Shown piece after piece: positions 12,835 through 23,800 of a DNA stretch of 64,000 nt; within the stretch, counting starts at the first letter, position 1, and every line of letters starts with the position of its first letter. The position numbers were made by a program, and so were the translations under genes. Under the pieces are notes generated by a model. It was not told the origin of the DNA and did not search any database. It saw nothing but the letters and a program-made list of their open reading frames with translations. This DNA comes from Calliopum simillimum (Eukaryota; Arthropoda; Insecta; Diptera; Lauxaniidae), in assembly GCA_951812925.1 (NCBI GenBank), contig OX638370.1, forward strand, positions 35,583,948-35,647,947, in the 5' to 3' direction.

Positions 12835-14577
12835 ATGGCTCGTTTAGTTCATAGTAACGAACAGTTGAATTTGATTATGGTTGATGGGCCAGGAATCATT
12901 TGCTCAATTTGCAATGAAGCCACTACTGTAAATGATTATAGAATCACAGCATGCCAACACAGTTTTCATCATAGTTGCATTTCAACTTGGCTTACTGATC
13001 ACGATACGTGTCCTTTGTGTAGAAGAACACTTGACGCACAGTCTTTGCGTAGTTTCGCTGAGCAAGATGACCATGCGGCAGCAGTCAACCAAACAAATCA
13101 TGGTGCAATACCTAAACCAAATAGAGGTGTTGTTACACGTTCTAGAGCAGGGGCTGAGGTAGCGGATTGGATTAATAATTCCCCAAGTTTAGACCGAAGC
13201 AGAAGAAATTTGTCTGAGAATGCGAATTTTAGTAACCGTAGAGGTAGAATTAATTCTAGAGGAAGAGGTGGTCACAATGCACCATCTTCAAATTTTGATA
13301 TCAGGCGTGTTCAAGAGCTTATTGATGGCTCATTACAGTCTTTTCAAGAGAATTTTGTGAGAAGAAATAACAACCCGGGGGTTAATATAGAGCATGTGCA
13401 AGAACTTATATCTAATTCACTGCAAACTTATCATCAAAATACGGCACGTGACATTCAAAATACAATTTCGCAAACGCTTGAACGATGTATGCAAAATTTA
13501 AATTTAAATAATAATGACATTGGGTCAAGAAATTTAAATAATAACGATATTCATTCGAGAAATACTTCAAGAAATAATAACTCTAATAATTTACATATAA
13601 ATCCAAATCAACAGCAAATTGATAACGATCTTGGAGGCTCAAACTCAAACAATCCTATTTTAAATTTTCAAGCTGTGGAGAATAATGGTATTTATCCACA
13701 ACAGATTATGAGAGAAAGATTTTCTACTGGTACTTTATCACCTGAAATTGTTTCTAAAATCATTTTAAACTGGAAAATTAGTTTTGACGGTTCGCTGGGG
13801 AGCTCTGTAGATGAGTTCATATATCGTGTGAATGCACTTACAACTTCCACGCTGCGTGGAAATTTTGCTGCACTTTGTCAGTCAGCACATGTCCTATTTG
13901 TAGGTAAAGCTAAGAATTGGTTCTGGCGTTACCATCACACTGTTCGCAATCTTGATTGGGCAGATATTTGTGATGATCTCAGGAGAAACTTTAAAGATTA
14001 TCGTACTGACTTTGATATAAAAGAATGCATTCGGAATAGAAAACAAAAAAGTGATGAATCATTCGAACATTATATTGATGATATTTTGAATATAGCAGAT
14101 GCGATAAAAACTCCCATGGCGGAAATTGAATTGCTCGAAATTATTATAAGAAATTTAAAACCTGATATCAGGCTTGAATTGCTTCATTTAAAGATTGAAA
14201 CTATTTCTGATCTACGTCGTTGTTGTTGCCGCAGGGAAAATTTAGTCTCAGAACTTAAAAATTCGAGTCAATCACATAAAACCCAGTTTATACCTAGAAG
14301 ACATTTGTCTGAGCTAGAAGAATTAGGAAATTCTCTTGTAGTTGAGGAAGATATTGCTGCAATTCAGCCTGCAAACAGGAAGTGCTGGAATTGTGACGAT
14401 GAGGGGCATTCCTATAAGCAATGTTTAAAACCACGTAGAGTATTTTGCTACGGGTGTGGCCTCATTGCGTTTTTCTATCCTAACTGTCCCAATTGCTCTA
14501 ATATGGAAAACCGTCGGAGGGATACCTTAAACAACAGCCAAAGGTATCCCAGCTCAAAGAATACCAAACCACAGTAA
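12835..14577 (+). CDS. gag: Gag polyprotein with N-terminal RING-H2 finger
   Basis: This 580-residue frame starts at an ATG. Residues 23-62 form a RING-H2 finger: C23, C26, C40, H42, H45, C48, C59 and C62, with I25, W52 and P60 at the positions usually used for E2 contact. A long Asn/Ser/Arg-rich linker follows (about 80-300). Next is a retrotransposon Gag core (about 305-480, containing FVGKAKNWFWRYHHTVRNL). The C-terminus has one good CCHC knuckle (C517-C530). A second knuckle-like set (C541-C554) has Phe where His is expected. Gag packages the RNA into particles. The RING suggests an E3 ubiquitin ligase activity, which is inference from the fold. The frame is intact. Confidence 0.93.
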   Translation: MARLVHSNEQLNLIMVDGPGIICSICNEATTVNDYRITACQHSFHHSCISTWLTDHDTCPLCRRTLDAQSLRSFAEQDDHAAAVNQTNHGAIPKPNRGVVTRSRAGAEVADWINNSPSLDRSRRNLSENANFSNRRGRINSRGRGGHNAPSSNFDIRRVQELIDGSLQSFQENFVRRNNNPGVNIEHVQELISNSLQTYHQNTARDIQNTISQTLERCMQNLNLNNNDIGSRNLNNNDIHSRNTSRNNNSNNLHINPNQQQIDNDLGGSNSNNPILNFQAVENNGIYPQQIMRERFSTGTLSPEIVSKIILNWKISFDGSLGSSVDEFIYRVNALTTSTLRGNFAALCQSAHVLFVGKAKNWFWRYHHTVRNLDWADICDDLRRNFKDYRTDFDIKECIRNRKQKSDESFEHYIDDILNIADAIKTPMAEIELLEIIIRNLKPDIRLELLHLKIETISDLRRCCCRRENLVSELKNSSQSHKTQFIPRRHLSELEELGNSLVVEEDIAAIQPANRKCWNCDDEGHSYKQCLKPRRVFCYGCGLIAFFYPNCPNCSNMENRRRDTLNNSQRYPSSKNTKPQ

Positions 14578-17500
14578 CTATTCTTAAAAACTCCGAAACA
14601 AAATTACCAGACATACCTATATTATCACCGATTTTACCATTGCATCAACGTCTTCAAAATTATAATTTAATTCGCTCTAAAATTTTTAAAAGTTCATCGA
14701 GATCTGCTAACCGTGCTCATGAATTTTGGTCAAATATAAGGAAAACGCAAAAATTGCTTCTTTCTTCAATTTTATGTAAGCCAAATGATATCCGACCCTA
14801 TGCTAAAGTTATTTTACTTGATAAAAATGTACTAGGATTACTTGATTCTGGTGCCTCTGCAAGCTGCATTGGATCAAATCTTGCAATCGAAGTTTCCAAC
14901 AAATTTTCGTTTAAGCCACTAAAATCTTCTATACGTACTGCAGATGGGTCGTCTCAAGATATTAAAGGTGTCGTTAAACTTGATGTAACTTACAAAAATG
15001 TTACTAAAAAGATTCAATTTTATATTATACCCAGGCTTACTCAAGATTTGTATCTTGGAGTCGATTTCTGGAAAGATTTCGAAATAGCTCCAAACATAAT
15101 TTCCGAAATTACTGAACAAAATAATTGCGCTGATGAACAAAATGTTCATAAACTTTCAGTTGAAGAGTGGCAGCAACTTAAGTCAGCCATTAATAGTATA
15201 CCAGCATTTGAAACAAATGGTTTAGGAAAGACAAGTTTGATTGAGCATAGCATTGATGTAGGTGAAGCTAAGGCTATTAAGCAACGTCACTTCCCTGTTT
15301 CGCCTGCAATCGAAAAATTAATGTGCCAAGAAATCGATCGTATGTTGTCATTAGGTGTGATCGAAGAATCGAATAGCTCTTGGTCGTCGCCTGTGGTTCT
15401 GGTCCGAAAACCTGGCAAGGTTAGGTTATGTTTAGATAGCAGGAAGGTTAATGCAATAACAATTAAAGATGCGTATCCATTACCTCACATAGACGGGATA
15501 CTAAGCAGATTACCGCGCGCTGAATTTATATCAAGTTTGGATCTAAAAGACGCGTTCTGGCAGATCCCTCTTGATGTAAATTCTCGTGACAAAACGGCAT
15601 TTACCATACCGAACAGACCTCTGTATCAGTTTAAAGTGATGCCGTTCGGTCTCTGTAATGCGCCCCAGTCTATGTGTAGGCTGATGGATAAAGTAATTCC
15701 ATATAATCTGAAGGAAAGAGTATTCGTGTATCTAGACGACCTACTTTTAGTATCTGAAGACTTTCAAAGCCATATTAGTTTAATACAAGAAGTTGCATAT
15801 CACATACGTAGAGCTGGCTTAACAATAAATATTGGTAAGAGCAAATTTTGTATAAAAGAAGTGCGATACCTGGGATATGTTGTTGGTTACGGAACTTTGC
15901 AAGTTGATCCTGACAAAATTTCGGCCATAACTGATTTCCCAGTTCCTAAATCTGTTCGACAGGTTCGTCGATTTTGTGGCATGGCAGGCTGGTATCGGCG
16001 ATTTATTGCCAATTTTTCCGATATTTCTAGTCCTATCTCTGATTTATTAAAAAAATCTTCTAGTTTTGTTTGGACACCAGAAGCTCAAGTAGCTTTTGAT
16101 TCTCTTAAAGAAAAGCTTTCTAATGCTCCTGTCCTTATAACAGCAGATTTTAATAAACCTTTCATCATTCAATGTGATGCTAGCAATTTTGGCATGGGAG
16201 CTGTTCTTGCTCAAGTTACTGAGGATGGTTGCGAATCGCCAGTGGCTTATATGTCAATGAAATTTAATAGTGCACAACGCAACTACTCAGTAACAGAGCA
16301 AGAATGTCTTGCAGCAGTGATGGCAGTCAAAAAATTCAGACCTTATGTGGAAGGGCATAAGTTTAGTATTATTACTGACCACGCAAGCTTGCGTTGGTTG
16401 ATGAAACAAAATGACCTAAGTGGACGCTTAGCGCGCTGGGCCCTGAAACTGCAGGCATTTGATTTCGATATCCAACATCGTAAAGGATCGGCAAATGTTG
16501 TGCCAGACGCACTTTCCCGTGCATATGCCATTGCCGTTGAAGAAATTTCTAACATACCCATTGATAATGTTGCGGACATTGATCTATCATCATCTGAATT
16601 TGATAGTGTTGATTACGTAGAATTGAGACAAAAGTTTTTAGATAAATCAGATAAATATCCAGATTTTGTTGTAAAAGACAAATTCATTTATCATAGGACA
16701 GACTTTTATGAAGGTGATATAAATCAGGAAAACGCTACATGGAAATTGCTAGTGCCACAAGGTTTACGTCAAGAAGTTATGCAGCGTGCTCATGATGTTT
16801 CCACAAGTGCTCATGGGGGTGTTTCAAAAACATTAGACAGGCTAAGACGTTATTTTTATTGGCCAGCAATGTTTCGCGAAGTTCGTGAGTTTGTTCTGAA
16901 TTGTGAGATTTGTAAGTTAACAAAACACCCGACAAAAGTATTACGTCCGCCGATGGGAAAACTAGTTGCTGCGGATAGGATTTTTCAACGATTGTATATC
17001 GACATTATAGGTCCCTTTCCACGTTCAAAAAGTGGCCATATTGGCATTATGATTGTTGTTGACCAAGTTTCCAAGTTTTTGTTTTTATTTCCTTTAAAAA
17101 AGTTCACTTCAAAGTCTGTAATATACAATTTAAAAATTCACATATTTGACACTTTTGGAGTGCCAGAATTTCTGGTAAGTGATAACGGCAGCCAATTTAA
17201 ATCTGCAGAATTTGAAACATTTTTGAATAAATTAGGCGTTAAACACATTTGTACGGCTGTATACTCTCCACAGAGCAATTCAGCTGAGAGAGTTAATAGA
17301 TCTATAAATGCAGCGTTAAGAGCGTATATTAAAAATGACCAGAGGGACTGGGATAACCATTTAAGTAGCATAAATAGTGCACTACGAAATTCAATACACC
17401 AATCCGTTGGATATAGCCCATACTTCATAGTTTTTGGTCAGCATATGATGACTCATGGCGACAACTATGAACTACTGCGTAACATAAACATGCTAAATGA

Positions 17501-17825
17501 GGGTAGGGTGCTAGATGATCATGAACGCCATGATAATCTCTCCAAAATACGTGATGTGGTGCGAGAAAACATTTTGAAGGCATACAAAACGAATGTTAAA
17601 AGTTATAACCTTAGATCTAGGCCAATTTCTTATAGCGTAGGACAAATTGTGTTGCGTAGGAACTTTGCGCAAAGTAATGCAGCAGAAAAATTTAACGCAA
17701 AACTAGCAAACACTTTTGTAAAGGCGAGGGTTCGACGGAAATTAGGATCATCATATTATGAACTTGAAGATATAAATGGCAAATCATCAGCTACTTACCA
17801 TGCTAAGGACATACAGGCTATTTAA
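14502..17825 (+). CDS. pol: Pol polyprotein (protease, RT, RNase H, integrase)
   Basis: The pol frame is open from 14502 and overlaps the gag end by 76 bases in the -1 frame. No in-frame ATG precedes the protease, so expression by -1 frameshifting is likely. Counting from the codon at 14640: protease LLDSGASASC (about 67-76), reverse transcriptase with FVYLDD (362-367), RNase H with QCDASNFGMG, HHCC zinc finger, then integrase catalytic D788, D848 and E883. The D-E spacing is one residue shorter than the retroviral form, but the motif SPQSNSAERVNRS is typical of the group. It ends in a GPY/F-like tail. All catalytic residues are present and no lesion was seen. Confidence 0.94.
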   Translation, partial: YGKPSEGYLKQQPKVSQLKEYQTTVTILKNSETKLPDIPILSPILPLHQRLQNYNLIRSKIFKSSSRSANRAHEFWSNIRKTQKLLLSSILCKPNDIRPYAKVILLDKNVLGLLDSGASASCIGSNLAIEVSNKFSFKPLKSSIRTADGSSQDIKGVVKLDVTYKNVTKKIQFYIIPRLTQDLYLGVDFWKDFEIAPNIISEITEQNNCADEQNVHKLSVEEWQQLKSAINSIPAFETNGLGKTSLIEHSIDVGEAKAIKQRHFPVSPAIEKLMCQEIDRMLSLGVIEESNSSWSSPVVLVRKPGKVRLCLDSRKVNAITIKDAYPLPHIDGILSRLPRAEFISSLDLKDAFWQIPLDVNSRDKTAFTIPNRPLYQFKVMPFGLCNAPQSMCRLMDKVIPYNLKERVFVYLDDLLLVSEDFQSHISLIQEVAYHIRRAGLTINIGKSKFCIKEVRYLGYVVGYGTLQVDPDKISAITDFPVPKSVRQVRRFCGMAGWYRRFIANFSDISSPISDLLKKSSSFVWTPEAQVAFDSLKEKLSNAPVLITADFNKPFIIQCDASNFGMGAVLAQVTEDGCESPVAYMSMKFNSAQRNYSVTEQECLAAVMAVKKFRPYVEGHKFSIITDHASLRWLMKQNDLSGRLARWALKLQAFDFDIQHRKGSANVVPDALSRAYAIAVEEISNIPIDNVADIDLSSSEFDSVDYVELRQKFLDKSDKYPDFVVKDKFIYHRTDFYEGDINQENATWKLLVPQGLRQEVMQRAHDVSTSAHGGVSKTLDRLRRYFYWPAMFREVREFVLNCEICKLTKHPTKVLRPPMGKLVAADRIFQRLYIDIIGPFPRSKSGHIGIMIVVDQVSKFLFLFPLKKFTSKSVIYNLKIHIFDTFGVPEFLVSDNGSQFKSAEFETFLNKLGVKHICTAVYSPQSNSAERVNRSINAALRAYIKNDQRDWDNHLSSINSALRNSIHQSVGYSPYFIVFGQHMMTHGDNYELLRNINMLNEGRVLDDHERHDNLSKIRDVVRENILKAYKTNVKSYNLRSRPISYSVGQIVLRRNFAQSNAAEKFNAKLANTFVKARVRRKLGSSYYELEDINGKSSATYHAKDIQAI

Positions 17826-17916
17826 AAATTAGTTACACGGAAAAACCGATTTGTTTTCTGGTATTTTGTCTTCAGTTTTTTATACCAACATGACTTTATG
17901 GCCTAAAAAGCTGTTT

Positions 17917-20159
17917 TGTAAGGTATGTTTTTTTATTGCATTTAATATGCTTTAAAACATTTTTTTTTTACCAAAATTAAGAATTAGGAAAGAATAAAAA
18001 TATATAACTGAGTTATATGTTTACTACTTCATTGAACATATTCTTGAAAGTCTGTTTATTAAATATTGTAATTGCCTATTTGATTTTTGGTTCTTAAAGT
18101 TGTCTAAGGAAATGCCTTCGAACTTCCTCTTTCTATTCGATGGAAACAGCGAAAGTGAACGTGAGATTTACTTAGCAATTAAAAAAAATTAAAATCGTAT
18201 TTTTTCTTTTCAAAAAGTGTAAAAATTCAGGATTGAAATCTTAATAATAATATAATAATTTGTTTTTTTCTACGCCGAGATTTTTATCACCAAATCGTAG
18301 AAGACGATTAAGATTTATTCAACCTGATACCTCATGGTAAGTTAAAGGTTGACAATTTGGCATAATTGTTTCTAAATCATAATATTTCTTAGGTATCAGG
18401 GTATGAAATATTTTCCTTAATCTATTAATCATCAGAAAAGAGCAGACATTTTATAATTATTTAAAGCGGCAAGGATTTAAAACAAGAAAATAGAATTTGC
18501 TTTAACACATGAAGCAATTCGAAATTAAACTCGTCATTTAGGTATTCATTAATAGAATTACCTCAACCAGACTTTCATTTTCACCACACCAGACTACCGA
18601 GCTTTCGTATATTAGTTCTTCATCTTTAGTTGCTAAACAGCGGGCTCTTGCTTATATCAATCGTCGGGTATATTTTTAAGCGGAAAAATTGTGTTACCGC
18701 GCATGTATATAGCTAAAAACGTGCTTACATATATAAAATAAGTTAATTCGTCTAAATTATGTTAAAAAAAAAAATAAATCAAGTAAATGATAATTAAGAG
18801 CGTAATGTAAGTGAAGATAATCTTAAAGTACCCTAAAATTAATTAATATATAAGGAGTTAAAGTTAAAATCCTAAATCTAATTACATTAAAATGAAAAAA
18901 AAAAACCTTAGTATATAAACCTAAATATATAAAAATTTAGAAAAGTGCGTTATATACTTAATGTTAAACAACCTAAAGTGAATTTCAAGTTGAAAAAAAA
19001 GAAAATAATGTCTTAAATTACTTAACTAGTTATTAAAATTGCTTAAAATTTTAAAGTTGTCTTATAAAATAATCTAAACTAAGATAAAATAATTAAAAAA
19101 AAAGAAAATAGCTAAAATTAGTTGTATATAAGTAGAGTTACATGCATGCATTCATATACTAAAATAGTGGTATTCATTTACGGTTATATGAATATATAAC
19201 TTAAAACACAAATAAATACATTGTTAGTAAATAATTGAAACTTTGCTAAATTTGATTGAAAGTAATTAATATAGATTAATAATGGTTATGTGAATGCAAG
19301 TATATAATGGTTTGAACAAAATAAGAATGAAAAATTGATTATGTAAATTTAAAATATAAATGAAGTTATTCATGAATTAGTCCGTCCGCATATTGTGCCA
19401 TCTCTCCAAACTGTTATACACAAGAAACATTATTATGATACTTACCTTATGCATAGCAAAATCACCAAGACAACATCTAAAACAACTCTACGTTAGCGCT
19501 ATCGTCGGAGAAATTTTGGTGTGTAACTCAACTAACTATCAAGTGAGTAAATCTTTAAAATTTATATCGTAAATCGGTTTCTTATGTATTTAACAAATTA
19601 ATTGAATATTCTTTATGCCCTAAACTAGATAATATGTTATTTCGTTTGTATACGATGAATTTACTTTATACATATTTGGAATTAATTTTGATTTGAAAAT
19701 TTAAATAAATAATAATGGAAAATTAAATAAGTGATCGTGTGTGAAATAGGCCGATAGTGGATAATATGGATGGGTGGGGAGACTAAGGATCTGTCTCTCG
19801 CATATGGTTGGGTGAGGAAAGAGCAGGGAAACGATTGTCATCTCAGTTTCTCGACTTCTTTTCCTCGTTTGTTGCGATTCTGATCATACGTAAATTTACG
19901 TCTGTTTAATCTTGATTATTTTTTTCAATTTTGTTCCGTCTGCAGTTCATTGACCCTATATACTACTTATATAGGTTGATTGACATTTTTGGATTTGTTT
20001 TGGTTCGTGCATGAATACTTTTTTTTGTGAAATTGTGGTAGTGCAGAATAGTGGGGAGCAAGAACTCCGCCCATTCCGACGAGCTAAGTCCTGGCTTAAG
20101 CTAGCATGCACACGCTCTGCCCACCTGCACAAGCCATGGGTACCGAAAGGTCCATCACA
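17917..20159 (+). repeat. 3' LTR of the gypsy element
   Basis: Second copy of the 2243-bp LTR, starting 92 bases after the pol stop. The polypurine tract before it is weak: only GGCCTAAAAAG is visible at about 17900-17911. It ends at 20159 followed by AGGT, the target duplication. Confidence 0.93.
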
Positions 20160-20851
20160 AGGTGGCCAGATATTCTTCTTGGTTTCGTGCACAATTTGCT
20201 CCAACCAGATTACCTTAAAGTGGCAACATTGTGAAGTTTTAAGAAAAAAACAAAACTAGAAGACTAAAATCAGATTTTCAAAAAACTTAAATTAGTTTTT
20301 CTCAAAGCTAGAAAAGCTGAGTTAGCTAGTTGTAGTATTGAGTAGACGATAAAATAATTGTTTGTAATTAGTATGTTAAAAACTTTATTAACTTTTTATT
20401 TTCAATTTTACAAGCGTGTACATAAATTTATGTATCGAACTTAAATAATGCATACAAATAGAAAATTATTACATATACTTTAAGACTTAGGCGTAAATTT
20501 AAACAGAAAAAAATATATATATATTTTTATTCATACTAACTTAATGTTTTTTCGATGAAATATATACTTTGTTAAACAATTAGTGTGTATTTCATTATAT
20601 CAAAAGAAAAAAAAACTTTAATCAAGTTATGCTTGCTTTTAACATTCCTATATCCTTAGTTTATTTCATTAAATATTCGCTTGAATCGAATATATAATTA
20701 CATATTTACATCAAAGTTCACATGCGTTCAATTAAGTGAAATATGTACGTATTTTGTATTTGTTTTTCGTAACATTTTATGTATTTATTTACTATAATAT
20801 TGACAAGAATAAATAATTATATAACTTTTAATTTGAATTGTAGCGATTCCT
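20160..20851. other. 3' flank and 3' UTR side of mip120
   Basis: No coding frame was seen. On the minus strand an AATAAA lies at 20784-20789, about 65 bases past the mip120 stop, and is a plausible poly(A) signal. The gypsy element ends at the left edge, so any mip120 transcript running past about 20160 would enter its LTR in antisense. Confidence 0.5.
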
Positions 20852-23800
20852 TTAGTCTTGCGTGTAGCTGGTATCAGTATTGCGTATTGAAAAATCAATA
20901 ATTTCAACTAAACAGCGTCCTAATTCTTCCATGACCATTTTTTCAGTTTGATAGGCAGGCAATCCATTCTTTTCGCATTCATCAGCTTGCGAAATCATGC
21001 ATTGTATTGTAGCATCAATAACTTCCTGCGTTATAAAGTTACATTGTTGTTTTTCAGGTGGCGGTGCTGTATTGGAAATCAAATCATTATTATTATTAGT
21101 AGCTGCAATGATTGCTTTGGCGTTGTCCTTTAACATTTTTGAATTTTTATCCATTTTCTCGTATGTACGTTTTTGTCCTGCCAGCAATGTGCCCGCAGTT
21201 GCATTCGCCAATGTGGCTAAAATTTTCGAATCAATAGGGTCCATATCAAGATCGGGACGATCCTCAACATTGCCACAACCTAAGAGATGAAAAAGTGAAT
21301 AGAATACGTAAGTATTCTCTCAAATACATTTTTTTCAGTGTATTTAACTTACCAAAGCATTTGCAATTCGATGAGCAGGGTATTTTTGCTTCATAGCATT
21401 CGCAATAGTTTTTCAAACAACCAGAACGTTTGCAATTGCAACCTTTATTATGTAGACGCATATCGCTTTGATCTTGTGCGGTTGTAATTTTTGGTCTAGA
21501 TAAAAGTTAAGTTTTATTTTTATTTTTTGAATGTAAAAAAAAATGTATTTATTTCAAAATGTACGCGCAAAATGCTATAACAGCTTGCTTTTGAGAGAAT
21601 AGCAAAACAATAAAATGTAAATAGCCGTCTTTTGTCAAAGCTATTTATTTGCAAATTTCAAAACCTACTTGGATGGAATTCAAATATTTAAATTGTGATA
21701 GAAAAAAAAAATTTACAAAAATTAATTTACTACAGTTTTTGATGGTTGGTTAATTGCACAAAAAGCATTTTGTAATAATATAAATGTCGATAAACAGAAA
21801 TGATTATTCGAACACACATTGTTTCCGAACAAAAACAAAGTTTTGCTCAATTTCTTCACAAGATTTTTCCCCATTTTTTGCACTTTTTATTAGTAAAGTT
21901 AGTTTTTAACGCATATAAAAAGAAAAAACAGATACAAGAATAGTAATTATCGATGCTCTATCAGTTCTGGATTTTGATATATCTTAACCTAAAAATTTAG
22001 AGGACTCCGTTTTTTTTTATCTTTTTTTGAAGTTATATAACAAGACAAGGTAAGTTTATGGATATAAACGTTAAAGAAAAGTTTAAAGTCCTGGCCTTTG
22101 CCTTCAAAACTGACTTTGTATTTTATCTGCAACATCTTTTTTTCGCTTTGAAATATTCTAACCTAAATAATGCAAAAAACACGTATGTTTGAGATATTTG
22201 AGGTTATGTAGAATGCGCTGCTAATTTTACTGCTGTTTTACCAACGGAATCATTTAGTACTACTTTTTATGTTCAAAATGAGCTATAAAGTGGCCATGTT
22301 CGAATTTTCTCTGCAAAATTATGATCATATTAAGATAATAACAAATACGAATACGTATGGATGTAAAAAAACGGCCTTCTGTTATTTTCGAGTTTATATA
22401 CAGAACGAACGAGTTTTGTCTGCTTTTTTCTTATGAATAAATCCTTTAGCACTATTCTTTGTAGTTGGGGAATCTGGTGGCAGAAAAAATTATTTGATAA
22501 CATCGTTAAAGATGATAATTGTGAAGGTTGGAGCAACTCAAGCAATATAACCAATTTCTGTCAATTATTTGTTGCTGATTTTTAAAATGGTGGCTCTTCA
22601 AAAATGTATAAAAACTAGAAAGGGTGTTACCTTTGGCCTAGCCAAACACTAATTATCCTACACTGCACTATTTAGAAAATTTTGCTTATATGGAAGGTGC
22701 CACGTCCTCTTCTCCTAGATCGCCCAGTTTTTGCTCAGAGCTTACATTTATAGCCCTTAGCGTTTGGGTGAAATTTAATTGCATTATCTCAAAAAAACAC
22801 TTTCAGTATAGCATTTTGAAACTCTTGCTTATATGTGAGGTGCAACGCCCTCTTGTGCGATTTTGCTGGGATCCTGTATTTACTGTTTTTAGTATCTGAG
22901 TGAAATTTGGTTGGATTTTCTCAAAAAACACATTCAGTATGGCATTTTGAAAATTTTGCTTATATGGGAGGTGCCACGCCCTCTTGTGCGATTTTGCTGG
23001 GATCCTGTATTTACTGTTTTTAGTATCTGAGTGAAATTTGGTTGGATTTTCTCAAAAAACACATTCAGTATGGCATTTTGAAACTTTTGCTTATATGGGA
23101 GGTGCCACGCCCTCTTGTCCGCATTCGTCTAGTTTTTGCTCAGAGTTTGCGCTAACTATTCCTAGTACTTATGTGTATTTTGTTGCATTTTCGTGAAAAT
23201 TACTCCTAAAGTTTCATTTTAAATATATTTTTTGTATGCGCGGTAGGCGTGACCGATTTCGCTCATTTTCAATCCCTCGAGCTAACTTTGATAACGGAGG
23301 CAGAGTACACATTTCATTGAATTATCTTGCTCAGTTTTCTCAAAAATTGTATTTCCACGCACAGACAGCCAGTCAGCCAGCCAGAAAGACGGACATGGCT
23401 ACATCGATTCAGGAGGTGACGCTGATCAAGAATATATATACTTTTCTATATCTGCCACGCCTCCTTATCTGCGTTACAAACGGAAGGACAAAGTGAATAT
23501 TAGACCGGTGCGTTTTGGACGAAAGTTTAAAATTTGTCGCGCAACCGGCAGAATTGTAAAGTTTAACTATCGACATGAAGATTGCTGCCACCCTAGCTCT
23601 GAGAGATGACGGGAAGGGGTGTCGCTATATTTTTGAAGGTTGAAAAACGTGGTTTAAAAATGCATACTCATAGGTCCGAAGTGAATAAATTCTCAGCTTC
23701 GTAGTAGGTCGAAAACTGAAATCCAAGACATGGATTCTTATGTATTTTTTCCCGTAGAATCGAATGGCATCATTATTTTTTTGATTAGACGTCCATTTTT

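Larger units (their letters stand above)
9723..20159 (+). mobile_element. Complete Ty3/gypsy LTR retrotransposon (Osvaldo/Ulysses-like)
   Basis: This 10437-bp element has two 2243-bp LTRs (TGT...ACA) and is flanked by the 4-bp duplication AGGT (9719-9722 and 20160-20163). A tRNA-Lys primer binding site follows the left LTR. A gag frame with an N-terminal RING finger and a complete pol frame (protease, reverse transcriptase, RNase H, integrase) follow. There is no room for env. Very long LTRs, a Lys primer and an integrase with an N-[SA]-x-ERVNRS motif fit the Osvaldo/Ulysses group, an assignment made from memory of those features. Equal LTR length and no difference in the stretches compared suggest a recent insertion. 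It lies tail to tail with the mip120 gene. Confidence 0.93.

Noticed and set aside
17826..17916. Possible env gene after pol
   Set aside because: Only 91 bases remain before the 3' LTR, so no envelope gene fits.
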